Shown: positions 43,005-50,793 of the stretch, one piece after another
Layout: each line of letters opens with the position of its first letter
Position numbering within the stretch: the first letter of the stretch is position 1
NCBI GenBank assembly: GCA_004292855.1
Contig: RDXN01000032.1
Coordinates: 62,001 to 126,000 of the forward strand
Direction: 5' to 3'
DNA: 64,000 bases
DNA from: Cytophagales bacterium
Lineage (GTDB): Bacteria; Bacteroidota; Bacteroidia; Cytophagales; Spirosomataceae
Made by a program: the position numbers and the translations under genes
Notes under the pieces: generated by a model
The model's database searches: none
Told to the model about the DNA's origin: nothing
The model's input: only the letters and a program-made list of their open reading frames with translations

Positions 43005-44405
43005 CTACTTTATTTCCCCCACCATCTCCCCCGGCACAACCCACAGATCAAATTCTTCCGGGGTTAGGTAGCCCAAAGCAACGGCGGTTTCCTTGAGCGT
43101 AGAGCCGTTTTTGTGGGCAGTTTGGGCGATCTCGGCGGCCTTGTAGTAGCCGATTTTGGTGTTCAGGGCCGTCACGAGCATGAGCGAGTTTTGCACGTGC
43201 TTCGTAATATTCTCTTCGATGGGCCGGATACCTTCGGCACACTTGTCGTTGAACGACACACACACGTCGCCGATGAGCCGGGCCGAATGCAGGAAGTTGT
43301 AGATCATGACCGGCTTAAACACGTTTAGCTCGAAATGACCCGACATGCCGCCGATGTTGATCGCCACGTCGTTGCCCATTACCTGAGCCGCCACCATCGT
43401 CATGGCCTCACATTGCGTAGGGTTTACTTTGCCGGGCATAATGCTGCTACCCGGCTCATTGTCGGGAATGAACAACTCGCCGATGCCCGCCCGTGGGCCT
43501 GACGACAGCATGCGAATGTCGTTGCCAAGTTTCATCAAGCTGGCGGCAACCGTTTTCAACGCACCGTGGGCCTCCACAATGGCGTCGTGCGCAGCCAAAG
43601 CTTCAAACTTATTCTCGGCAGTAACGAAGGGCAGGCCCGTCAGGTCGGCAATGTGTTTGGCCACATTTTCGGAGTAGCCTTTGGGCGTGTTGATGCCCGT
43701 GCCGACGGCTGTCCCGCCTAGGGCGAGTTCGCTCAGGTGGGCGAGGGTGTTGCGAATGGCCCGTAGTCCGTGGTCCAACTGCGACACGTAACCCGAAAAC
43801 TCCTGTCCGACGGTCAGGGGCGTGGCGTCCATGAAGTGCGTCCGGCCAATTTTTACCACGTGCATAAACTCCTTCGCCTTAGCGTCGAGCGTGTTGCGGA
43901 GTTTTTCGATGCCCGGAATCGTCACCTCCATCAGAATCTGGTAGGCCGCAATGTGCATGGCCGTCGGGAAGGTGTCGTTTGAGGACTGCGACTTGTTTAC
44001 GTCGTCGTTGGGGTGAACGGCTTTTTTCTCGTCCATGAGCGAGCCGCCCTGCAACACGTGGGCGCGGTAGGCCACCACCTCGTTTACGTTCATGTTGCTT
44101 TGCGTGCCGGAGCCGGTTTGCCACACCACAAGCGGAAACTGATCGGCGAGTTCGCCCGCCAAAAGCTCATCGCAGACACGGGCAATGAGGTCGGCTTTTT
44201 CGGGGGCAAGCACACCCGCGTCGAGGTTGGTCAGGGCAGCGGCCTTCTTGAGGTACGCAAACGCCCGGATAATTTCGCGGGGCATCCGGTTGATGTCCTG
44301 CGCGATCTTGAAGTTTTCAATAGAACGCTGGGTTTGAGCACCCCAGTAAACATGAGCCGGTACCTGCACCTGACCCATCGTGTCTTTTTCGATACGGAAT
44401 TCCAT
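43005..44405 (-). CDS. fumC: Fumarate hydratase, class II
   Basis: 466 residues. It interconverts fumarate and malate in the TCA cycle without an iron-sulfur cluster. Signatures: '[20 protein letters not shown]' (about 106-125), '[14 protein letters not shown]', the family loop [16 protein letters not shown] (about 322-337) with the catalytic Ser, and the usual C-terminal '[20 protein letters not shown]'. Complete. The ATG at 44405 is preceded by a long hairpin in the leader and a -7 box at 44505-44512. The 3' end is partly duplicated 650 bp downstream. Confidence 0.95.
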   Translation of the reverse strand: MEFRIEKDTMGQVQVPAHVYWGAQTQRSIENFKIAQDINRMPREIIRAFAYLKKAAALTNLDAGVLAPEKADLIARVCDELLAGELADQFPLVVWQTGSGTQSNMNVNEVVAYRAHVLQGGSLMDEKKAVHPNDDVNKSQSSNDTFPTAMHIAAYQILMEVTIPGIEKLRNTLDAKAKEFMHVVKIGRTHFMDATPLTVGQEFSGYVSQLDHGLRAIRNTLAHLSELALGGTAVGTGINTPKGYSENVAKHIADLTGLPFVTAENKFEALAAHDAIVEAHGALKTVAASLMKLGNDIRMLSSGPRAGIGELFIPDNEPGSSIMPGKVNPTQCEAMTMVAAQVMGNDVAINIGGMSGHFELNVFKPVMIYNFLHSARLIGDVCVSFNDKCAEGIRPIEENITKHVQNSLMLVTALNTKIGYYKAAEIAQTAHKNGSTLKETAVALGYLTPEEFDLWVVPGEMVGEIK

Positions 44406-44409
44406 TGTA

Positions 44410-44494
44410 ATTGAGTGAATTAGTGATTGAGCGATTGAGCGATTAGAGAAGGGGCCATATTACGCTCAATCGCTCAATCACTAATTCACTCAAT
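44410..44494. repeat. 32-bp perfect inverted repeat in the fumC leader
   Basis: Both 32-bp arms (44410-44441 and 44463-44494) are exact reverse complements built from ATTGAGCG/AGTGAATT-type short units, with a 21-nt loop. The hairpin begins 5 bp from the fumC start codon and would be transcribed, so it could affect translation or mRNA stability. Confidence 0.85.
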
Positions 44495-44504
44495 AAATAT
44501 GTTG

Positions 44505-44512
44505 CAAAGGTA
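44505..44512 (-). promoter_or_regulatory. -7 box of the fumC promoter
   Basis: Minus-strand TACCTTTG is an exact TAnnTTTG. The -33 element is weak. Transcription from here would include the 44410-44494 hairpin in the leader. Confidence 0.5.
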
Positions 44513-44552
44513 AAGCCCCGACTAACAGCGGTGCAAGGAATTGTTATTTTCG

Positions 44553-44560
44553 TATGTTTG
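44553..44560 (+). promoter_or_regulatory. -7 box of the toxin-antitoxin promoter
   Basis: TATGTTTG is an exact TAnnTTTG, 36 bp upstream of the antitoxin ATG. No good -33 element is seen at 19 nt. It lies only about 40 bp from the divergent fumC box. Confidence 0.5.
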
Positions 44561-44595
44561 TTGTCAGATGACTAGATTGATTAAATCATTTGACT

Positions 44596-45036
44596 ATGGA
44601 AATCTCCGTGAGCAAAATTGTGGAAGCGTTGGGGGGCGAGGGCCTGATGAAACACCCCGTTCGGCACGAACTCGACCTGATGGCCGTCGTTGAGACTGGT
44701 CTACCTATTGAGTCGCTAATTTATCTGCAAAGCCGGTTTGGGTTCACCAACAAAATAATGAGCCAGATTTTGGCTATATCAGAAAGTACCTATCAACGTC
44801 GGGTTCGAGCTAAAGATAAACTAACCAAAGACGAAACCGAAAAGGTTATTGCCCTTTCCGAAATTTTTGAGAAGGGTATGGAAGTATTTGAGAACGAACC
44901 TGATCTGAACAATTGGTTAACGTCGCCTATTCGCTCACTTCAACACCAACGACCTGTAGATCTGCTAGATACGATCTTGGGACGTCGGCAGGTCATGCGT
45001 GTCTTCAATGCTATTGAACACGGAATTTATCTTTAA
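44596..45036 (+). CDS. Antitoxin of the Xre/MbcA/ParS family
   Basis: 146 residues from the ATG at 44596 (the TTG at 44590 is rejected). The N-terminal part is a degenerate Xre-type helical domain (LIYLQSRFGFTNKIMSQILA and STYQRRVRAKDKLTKDETEK). The C-terminal part is the ParS/MbcA toxin-binding domain (SEIFEKGMEVFENEPDLNNW and 'RPVDLLDTILGRRQVMRVFN' region), which inserts its C-terminus into the toxin active site in known complexes. It lies 62 bp before the RES toxin gene, the standard antitoxin-first order, and probably represses its own promoter. Confidence 0.92.
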   Translation: MEISVSKIVEALGGEGLMKHPVRHELDLMAVVETGLPIESLIYLQSRFGFTNKIMSQILAISESTYQRRVRAKDKLTKDETEKVIALSEIFEKGMEVFENEPDLNNWLTSPIRSLQHQRPVDLLDTILGRRQVMRVFNAIEHGIYL

Positions 45037-45098
45037 AGATTACCTCAAAATGTAGGAGATGTATGGCTGCTTCTTGATAACACATTTCCTTTGCCACT

Positions 45099-45557
45099 AT
45101 GAACTTGTATCGAATCACGAAGACGCAATATGCTAATGACTTAGCCGGAACCGGTGGCTTGTTAGGAGCGGGGCGGTGGCATCGGGAAGGAACACGCATA
45201 GTATACACGTCGGGTACAGTGTCGTTAGCGATGCTTGAGGTATTGGGGCATTGGGCCAGAACGCCCGTTGGTTTGTCGCTTCTGACTATTCAGATACCCA
45301 ATATAGCAAGTGTTTACCTAATCGATGCGGCACAATTACCCGCTGGCTGGCGCGAAGAAATGCACCCCGAATCGTTATCTACTATCACTACCGACTGGAT
45401 TCAAGAGGGCAACTACTGGATCATGCGAGTGCCCTCTGTTCATTCACCCACCGAATACAACTATCTCCTGAATCCGCTTCATCCCGAACACCAAACGCTA
45501 AAAATTGTGGGAATAGAACCCCACCCCTTCGACCCACGCTTAAAAACTGGCTCATAA
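45099..45557 (+). CDS. RES domain toxin (NAD+-degrading)
   Basis: 152 residues. RES toxins of Res-Xre/MbcTA modules break down NAD+ and stop growth unless bound by the antitoxin. The key residues appear intact: Arg in LYRITKTQYA (near position 5), Tyr/Arg in GRWHREGTRIVYTSG (about 26-40), Glu in SLAMLEVLGH (about 48) and the late Ser in RVPSVHSPTEYNYLLNP (about 123), which gives the family its R-E-S name. The gene looks complete and potentially active. Confidence 0.93.
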   Translation: MNLYRITKTQYANDLAGTGGLLGAGRWHREGTRIVYTSGTVSLAMLEVLGHWARTPVGLSLLTIQIPNIASVYLIDAAQLPAGWREEMHPESLSTITTDWIQEGNYWIMRVPSVHSPTEYNYLLNPLHPEHQTLKIVGIEPHPFDPRLKTGS

Positions 45558-45588
45558 TTGCTTTACTAAAATAAATCCCCTGTCGCCA

Positions 45589-46446
45589 ATGGATCAGCGC
45601 ATTATTAACCTGTTCGACGAGTACACACACAAGCCTCTCAAACGTGAGGACTTTTTGAAACGCCTGGTTCAGCTCACGGGCAGTACGGCAGCGGCAATGG
45701 CCGTGTTGCCCCTGCTTGAGGTGAACTACGCACAGGCGGCCACTATCGCTGATCAGGACGACCGTATCATAATTGAACGTGTGGAGTATCCCGGCGACAA
45801 CATGACTATGAAGGGCTATTTGGCCCGGCCCAAAGGGGCCGGCAAGTTTCCGGCGGTGATGGTCATTCATGAAAACCGGGGCCTGAACCCCCACATTGAG
45901 GACGTAGCCCGCCGGGCCGCGTTGGCGGGGTTTGTGGCTCTTGCACCCGATGCCCTCTCGGCAGCGGGCGGCACTCCGACGGATGAGACCCAGATGCGCG
46001 AACTATTCGGCAAACTCGATGCGGTCCAAACCCGTAGCAACTTTGTGAAGGGTGTGGAGTATCTGAAAAATCATTTGGCCAGTACGGGTAAGGTAGGCTG
46101 CATGGGTTTCTGTTGGGGTGGGGCGATGGCCAATCAACTCGCCGTAAACTCGCCTGATATGAAAGCCGCCGTGGCGTTCTACGGTCGCCAGCCCGACGTG
46201 GCCGACGTGCCCAAGATTAAAGGTGCCGTTCAACTCCATTACGGCAGTATGGACGAGCGCATCAATGCGGGCATCCCGGCTTACGAAGAGGCCCTCAAAA
46301 AAGCCAACGTTCCGTACGAACTCTACGTGTATGAGGGTGCGCAACACGCATTTCATAACGACACGGCTCCCACACGCTACAACGAAGCGGCTGCAAAACT
46401 AGCCTGGGAGCGAACGGTGGCGTTTTTGAAGGGCAAGCTAGGGTAG
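45589..46446 (+). CDS. Dienelactone hydrolase family protein, exported
   Basis: 285 residues. The N-terminus 'KREDFLKRLVQLTGSTAAAMAVLPLL' looks like a Tat-like or Sec signal placed after a 17-residue cytoplasmic extension. The alpha/beta-hydrolase body has 'KGYLARPKGAGKFPAVMVIHENRGL', nucleophile elbow GFCWGG with Cys (about 183), an acidic residue in YGSMDERI, and the catalytic His in GAQHAFHND. Cys instead of Ser is normal for dienelactone hydrolases. Substrate uncertain (lactone or ester). Starts 31 bp after the toxin gene. Confidence 0.85.
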   Translation: MDQRIINLFDEYTHKPLKREDFLKRLVQLTGSTAAAMAVLPLLEVNYAQAATIADQDDRIIIERVEYPGDNMTMKGYLARPKGAGKFPAVMVIHENRGLNPHIEDVARRAALAGFVALAPDALSAAGGTPTDETQMRELFGKLDAVQTRSNFVKGVEYLKNHLASTGKVGCMGFCWGGAMANQLAVNSPDMKAAVAFYGRQPDVADVPKIKGAVQLHYGSMDERINAGIPAYEEALKKANVPYELYVYEGAQHAFHNDTAPTRYNEAAAKLAWERTVAFLKGKLG

Positions 46447-46469
46447 GTGATGGGTTAAACGAATTACCG

Positions 46470-46477
46470 TACCTTTG
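46470..46477 (+). promoter_or_regulatory. -7 box upstream of the DinB-like gene
   Basis: TACCTTTG is an exact TAnnTTTG, 32 bp upstream of the ATG. No TTTG is found at 19 nt. Confidence 0.45.
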
Positions 46478-46508
46478 CGGAAGTTTCGAAGATTACCGAC
46501 GCTAACTC

Positions 46509-47102
46509 ATGGAATTACAAAATAACGACGAACTGTTGCGGATCATTGATCTGCTCAACACAACATACGAGGGCGAAGAAGCATGGCACGGCCCCTCTTT
46601 GGCTGAGGTAATTCGGGGTGTAACACCCGACATGGCCGGTAAGCGCATCACGCCTAACACCCACAGCATTGCCGAACTGGTGTTTCACATGACGAGCTGG
46701 CGTATTTTCTGCGTGAAAAAAATGCAGGGCGACGGCACGTTCGATATTCTCACACCGGAGAAAAACTTTGGGCAGTTTCCTGCTGATAAAATCGACGATT
46801 TTGAGTGGGAGGCTCTGCAAATGGAGTTGAGCCTGAGCCAGGAAGAACTCATTAACGAACTCGACAAACGCGACGACGACGAGTTCCTGGAAGATATTGT
46901 GCCCGGTCGCGATTACACGTACTATGATCTGTTGCACGGGATTGTGAACCACGATACCTACCACGCGGGTCAGATTTCGATCCTTAAAAAAGCACTCGCC
47001 TTCAAAGGAGCCGGTGCCAACCGCTTTGCTGCCGACGATGACGACGAGTTTGGTTCGGGGTCGCGGTATGGAAGCAGCTACGAGGGCGACGACTATTATT
47101 AA
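46509..47102 (+). CDS. DinB-like (YfiT-type) four-helix metal-binding protein
   Basis: 197 residues. Helices with three metal-ligand His positions: 'HSIAELVFHMTSWRIFCVKK' (His about 58) and the paired His in 'IVNHDTYHAGQISILKKAL' (about 144-148). This is the DinB/YfiT pattern. Such proteins are metal-dependent thiol transferases or hydrolases in some cases, but most are uncharacterised. The tail is very acidic and Gly/Ser/Tyr-rich (ADDDDEFGSGSRYGSSYEGD) and likely disordered. It has its own -7 box and lies 36 bp before the amidohydrolase gene. Confidence 0.8.
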   Translation: MELQNNDELLRIIDLLNTTYEGEEAWHGPSLAEVIRGVTPDMAGKRITPNTHSIAELVFHMTSWRIFCVKKMQGDGTFDILTPEKNFGQFPADKIDDFEWEALQMELSLSQEELINELDKRDDDEFLEDIVPGRDYTYYDLLHGIVNHDTYHAGQISILKKALAFKGAGANRFAADDDDEFGSGSRYGSSYEGDDYY

Positions 47103-47138
47103 GGGGTGTTCATTGCCCGTTAATCTCACCTATCTCCT

Positions 47139-48605
47139 ATGCCCTTTGACCTTCTCATCCAGAACGTACGACTGGTACGTCCGAACCATTCCGATGTCCC
47201 AACCGTCGATATTGCCATTGCCGACGGGAAATTTGCCCACATAGCCCCGACCATCGACCCCACCGGTATCCCAACCGTTGTCGATGGGCGGGGGCGGCTG
47301 GCATTTCCGGGGCTGGTTGACGCCCACATGCACACGGGCATCTACGCACCGCTGGCCGACGACGCCGTTACGGAGTCGAAAGCTGCCGCAATGGGGGGCG
47401 TTACTACGAGCCTCAACTACATGCGAACGGGGCAATATTACCTCTATAAATCAGGGCCATACCGCACGTTCTTCCCGGAAGTTCTCGACCTGTCGGACGG
47501 TAATTTCTGGGTCGATTATGCCTATCACCTGGCCCCGATGAACAAGGAGCACATCGACGAAATCGACGCGCTGGTGGAGGAGTTCGGCGTAACGTCGTTC
47601 AAAATTTTTATGTTCTACGGCGGCTATGGGTTGCATGGGCGGTCGAACAGTCAGAAAGATTTTTTGATGATTGGCGAGGACGAACGCTACGATTTTGCCC
47701 ACTTCGAGTTTGTCATGCGCGGCATTAAGCGGGCCATGGACCGCTACCCGCACCTGAAAGACTACATTAGCCTGAGCCTGCACTGTGAGACTGCCGAAAT
47801 TATGGCAGCCTATACCAAACTGGTCGAAGACGACGGTACGCTCACGGGCCTGCACGCGTACCATGCTTCGCGCCCGCCCCACTCCGAAGGACTGGCCATT
47901 ACGATTGCGTCGTATCTGGCCCACGAAACGGAGTGCGTCAACATTAACCTCCTGCACCTGACTTCGTTTAAAGCGGTCGATGCGGCCCTGCGGATGGCTC
48001 TGGCCTTTCCGCACATCAACTTCCGGCGGGAGGTTACGATTGGGCACCTGCTGCTCGACGTCGATTCGCCTAATGGTATCTATGCCAAAGTGAATCCGCC
48101 CATCCGGCCCCGCGCCGATGTGGAAGCCCTTTGGCAGGCCGTTCTGGATGGTAAAGTCGACTGGATTTGTTCGGACCACGCGTGTTGCAAGCACGAGAAA
48201 AAACTAAACGGCGACGACCCCGGCAACGTGTTCCTGGCTAAGTCGGGTTTTGGCGGGTCCGAATACATGCTGTCGGGGTTGTACACCGAAGGGCATCGGC
48301 GCGGACTTTCGCTCAACCGCATGGCCGAACTGGTTTGCTGGAACCCGGCTCAACGCTATGGCCTGCTATCAAAAGGCGACGTTGCTGTGGGCCTCGATGC
48401 CGATTTGGTCTTGTTCGACCCCACGGAGTCGTTTGTGGTGCGGGCCGCCGAGTCCGAATCGTCGCAGGGCTACACGCCGTTTGAGGGGATGAAACTCGCG
48501 GGCCGTGTGAAATCGACCTACCTGCGGGGCAACCTGGTGTATGACAACGGCGCGGTGGTTGGCCCGGCCAAAGGGCAGTTTATCAAGCGACCAACAGCCA
48601 TTTAG
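47139..48605 (+). CDS. Amidohydrolase, dihydropyrimidinase/dihydroorotase type
   Basis: 488 residues. Cyclic-amide hydrolase with a binuclear metal centre: metal ligands in FPGLVDAHMHTG (about 57-68), the bridging Lys in VTSFKIFMFY (about K155), His in SLSLHCETAE, His in NLLHLTSF and Asp in WICSDHACC. The overall length and FDP/AGLDADLV-type C-terminal strands fit dihydropyrimidinase/hydantoinase or class I dihydroorotase-like members. No pyrimidine genes sit beside it, so the exact substrate is open. Confidence 0.88.
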   Translation: MPFDLLIQNVRLVRPNHSDVPTVDIAIADGKFAHIAPTIDPTGIPTVVDGRGRLAFPGLVDAHMHTGIYAPLADDAVTESKAAAMGGVTTSLNYMRTGQYYLYKSGPYRTFFPEVLDLSDGNFWVDYAYHLAPMNKEHIDEIDALVEEFGVTSFKIFMFYGGYGLHGRSNSQKDFLMIGEDERYDFAHFEFVMRGIKRAMDRYPHLKDYISLSLHCETAEIMAAYTKLVEDDGTLTGLHAYHASRPPHSEGLAITIASYLAHETECVNINLLHLTSFKAVDAALRMALAFPHINFRREVTIGHLLLDVDSPNGIYAKVNPPIRPRADVEALWQAVLDGKVDWICSDHACCKHEKKLNGDDPGNVFLAKSGFGGSEYMLSGLYTEGHRRGLSLNRMAELVCWNPAQRYGLLSKGDVAVGLDADLVLFDPTESFVVRAAESESSQGYTPFEGMKLAGRVKSTYLRGNLVYDNGAVVGPAKGQFIKRPTAI

Positions 48606-48613
48606 CACAACTC

Positions 48614-49051
48614 ATGAACTACTGGCTCGTCAAATCGGAACCCGACGTGTATGGGTGGGATCATTTTGTGAAACAGGGTCGAGCCGTGTGGGATGGCGTC
48701 CGAAATTATCAGGCCCGCAACAACCTCAAAGCCATGCAGGCCGGTGATGAGGTTCTGTTTTACCACAGCGTGACCAAACCGGGCGTGGTGGGCCTGGCCC
48801 GCGTGTGCAAAACGGCCTACCCCGACCCAACCGTTGCTGACGACCCTGCACAGCAAAAATTTGGCTGGGTTGTTGTGGAATTAGAACCCATAATGCCCTT
48901 TGAGCAACCCGTCGCGCTGGCCCGGATAAAAGCCGAGCCTATGTTGGCCAATATTGGCCTCATAAAACAGTCGCGGTTGTCGGTAATGCCCATTCGGCCC
49001 GATGAGTTCGAACTGATTTTGAAAATGGCCCATGCAAACGTGGCTTTATAG
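48614..49051 (+). CDS. EVE domain protein
   Basis: 145 residues forming a single EVE (PUA-like) domain: start MNYWLVKSEPDVYGWDHF, then VWDGVRNYQARNNLKAMQAG, DEVLFYHSVTKPGVVGLARV and the C-terminal 'GLIKQSRLSVMPIRPDEFELI'. EVE domains bind modified bases in DNA or RNA. It is placed 8 bp after the amidohydrolase stop and overlaps the next gene by 20 bp, so this set of three is likely cotranscribed. Confidence 0.93.
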   Translation: MNYWLVKSEPDVYGWDHFVKQGRAVWDGVRNYQARNNLKAMQAGDEVLFYHSVTKPGVVGLARVCKTAYPDPTVADDPAQQKFGWVVVELEPIMPFEQPVALARIKAEPMLANIGLIKQSRLSVMPIRPDEFELILKMAHANVAL

Positions 49052-50654
49052 CATGATTATTGCGCTGGGGCTGGCCGCACAAGCAGGCCCGGCTTTTGCG
49101 CAGAGTGTCCGACGAGTTGAATTGCCCGCTCTCGCCAATAGCGAGTCGAATATTACCCTGCCTTTGGGTGACCGGGGCGTGTTGGTACTCACCAAAACCG
49201 ACCGGCTGGGTTATCAACTTACCAAATACAATACAGATCTTGAGCGCGACTGGAGCCTGAACGGTCAACTCCCCGAGAATCTCGACTTTGTGGCCTCGAC
49301 CTTCGACGGGCAGGGGGCTGTGTACTTGCTGTTTTCGAGTTATAGGTTGCCCATGTGCCAAGTGGTGAAGGTGAGTATTGGCCCCGGCTTCTCGGAGCAG
49401 TTCAGCCTGAGCGTCGTTGAGCGGTTTCAAGTTACGCACTTCAAAACACTGGGGGGGGGGCTATTTATCGGTGGGATCATCAGCGATAAAGGCTTAACTT
49501 TACAGAAAGGACCAAGCTTGCTTATGCTTGGCGAGAGCATGTTGACCAGCACTGGTGGCGACGATATATCGGTGTTGTATCACACGCATTTGTCAGCGCG
49601 CAAGGCCCGTTTGTTGCCCGGTGGCGAGCGAGGATCAGCTATTCAATCGCTCGAAACCGACTCCATACATGGGCGTATCACGGCCTCGTTCACCGTGAAA
49701 CGGGGACGCGAGTTGAAATTGGTCGCCAATGTGTACGACGAGTTTGGGCAGGATCAGGGGCACTCCGTTGTCGAACCCGCCCCCGATTATGCGCTCCTGA
49801 GCGGGCGGCTCTCCGTGCTCGACGACAGCACCCGGATCGTGGTGGGCAACTACGGGTATCAGGCTATGCAGGCCAATGGCATTGCATCGTCGCAGGGGTT
49901 GTATTTGAGCCGGGTAGGCGAGGGGCGAACGGCCCAAACGAGCTACGTCAGTTTCACCGATTTCAAGAATTTCTTCAACTACCTCGACCCGCGCGAGCAG
50001 GAGCGCATGGCGCGTAAAGCCCAGAAACGCAAAGAAGCTGGCTCCGACCTCCAACTAAATTACCGGTTGCTGGTGCATGAACTAATCCGGCATAACGACC
50101 AATATGTGGTGGTGGCCGAAGCGTTCTACCCCGAATTTCGGTATCAAAGCACCTCTCCGTATGGGGCAACGTCGTGGTATGGCTGGCGATATTCGCCCCT
50201 GAGTTATTACAGCCTTTACAACCCGTACATGTGGAACCCCTGGTTTGGCTCACGTGGGCTGAGTGCGCAGCAGGTATTCGATGGCTACGTGTATACCCAC
50301 GCCGTTGTGGCCGGGTTCGACGCGACTGGTAAACTGCTCTGGGACAACTGCCTGGAACTAACCCCTGAGCGGAGCATCGACCTTCAGGAGAAAGTTCGAC
50401 TCGTGAAGCAGGGCGACCAACTGGCTCTGTACCACAACCACAAAGGCCATATTCAGCAAACGATTATCCGGGCCAACGGCATGGCCGAGCAGCAACCGCG
50501 CATTGATATTTCGGCCCTTACAACCGCCCAACGCGCCCAAGCCATCATCTCCGACGACGTGCGCTACTGGCACGACCGCTATTTTCTGGCCTGGGGCTAC
50601 CGCAAAACCGAAAACCGCCAAACGGTCTTCTACCTGGACAAGATTCAGTTCTAG
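49032..50654 (+). CDS. Secreted protein of unknown function, 540 aa
   Basis: Signal peptide MQTWLYSMIIALGLAAQAGPAFA, cleaved near AQS. The remainder is rich in beta strands with repeated short motifs ('LTKTDRLGYQLTKYNTDLER', 'ALYHNHKGHIQQTIIRANG') suggesting a propeller-like or repeated sheet fold. A Tyr/Trp-rich segment lies at about 370-410 ('YQSTSPYGATSWYGWRYSPL', SYYSLYNPYMWNPWF). No catalytic motif is recognised. It overlaps the EVE gene by 20 bp. Likely periplasmic or surface protein of Cytophagales. Confidence 0.65.
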   Translation: MQTWLYSMIIALGLAAQAGPAFAQSVRRVELPALANSESNITLPLGDRGVLVLTKTDRLGYQLTKYNTDLERDWSLNGQLPENLDFVASTFDGQGAVYLLFSSYRLPMCQVVKVSIGPGFSEQFSLSVVERFQVTHFKTLGGGLFIGGIISDKGLTLQKGPSLLMLGESMLTSTGGDDISVLYHTHLSARKARLLPGGERGSAIQSLETDSIHGRITASFTVKRGRELKLVANVYDEFGQDQGHSVVEPAPDYALLSGRLSVLDDSTRIVVGNYGYQAMQANGIASSQGLYLSRVGEGRTAQTSYVSFTDFKNFFNYLDPREQERMARKAQKRKEAGSDLQLNYRLLVHELIRHNDQYVVVAEAFYPEFRYQSTSPYGATSWYGWRYSPLSYYSLYNPYMWNPWFGSRGLSAQQVFDGYVYTHAVVAGFDATGKLLWDNCLELTPERSIDLQEKVRLVKQGDQLALYHNHKGHIQQTIIRANGMAEQQPRIDISALTTAQRAQAIISDDVRYWHDRYFLAWGYRKTENRQTVFYLDKIQF

Positions 50655-50658
50655 GGAG

Positions 50659-50751
50659 TTTTTGTCATCCCGAAGCATGAGGGATCTACTCTGTTAACAA
50701 GCAACTTGAGGGTCAACAGAGTAGATCCCTCATGCTTCGGGATGACAAAAA
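50659..50751. repeat. 93-bp palindromic element, family A copy 3
   Basis: TTTTTGTCATCCCGAAGCAT... and its reverse complement form 40-bp arms with one mismatch and a 13-bp loop. It sits between convergent genes, 5 bp after the stop of the secreted protein gene, and ends 43 bp before the end of the serine hydrolase gene. Confidence 0.88.
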
Positions 50752-50793
50752 AGCAGACCGAACGGGTTTCCAAATGTTAAAACCGTTTTTTTG

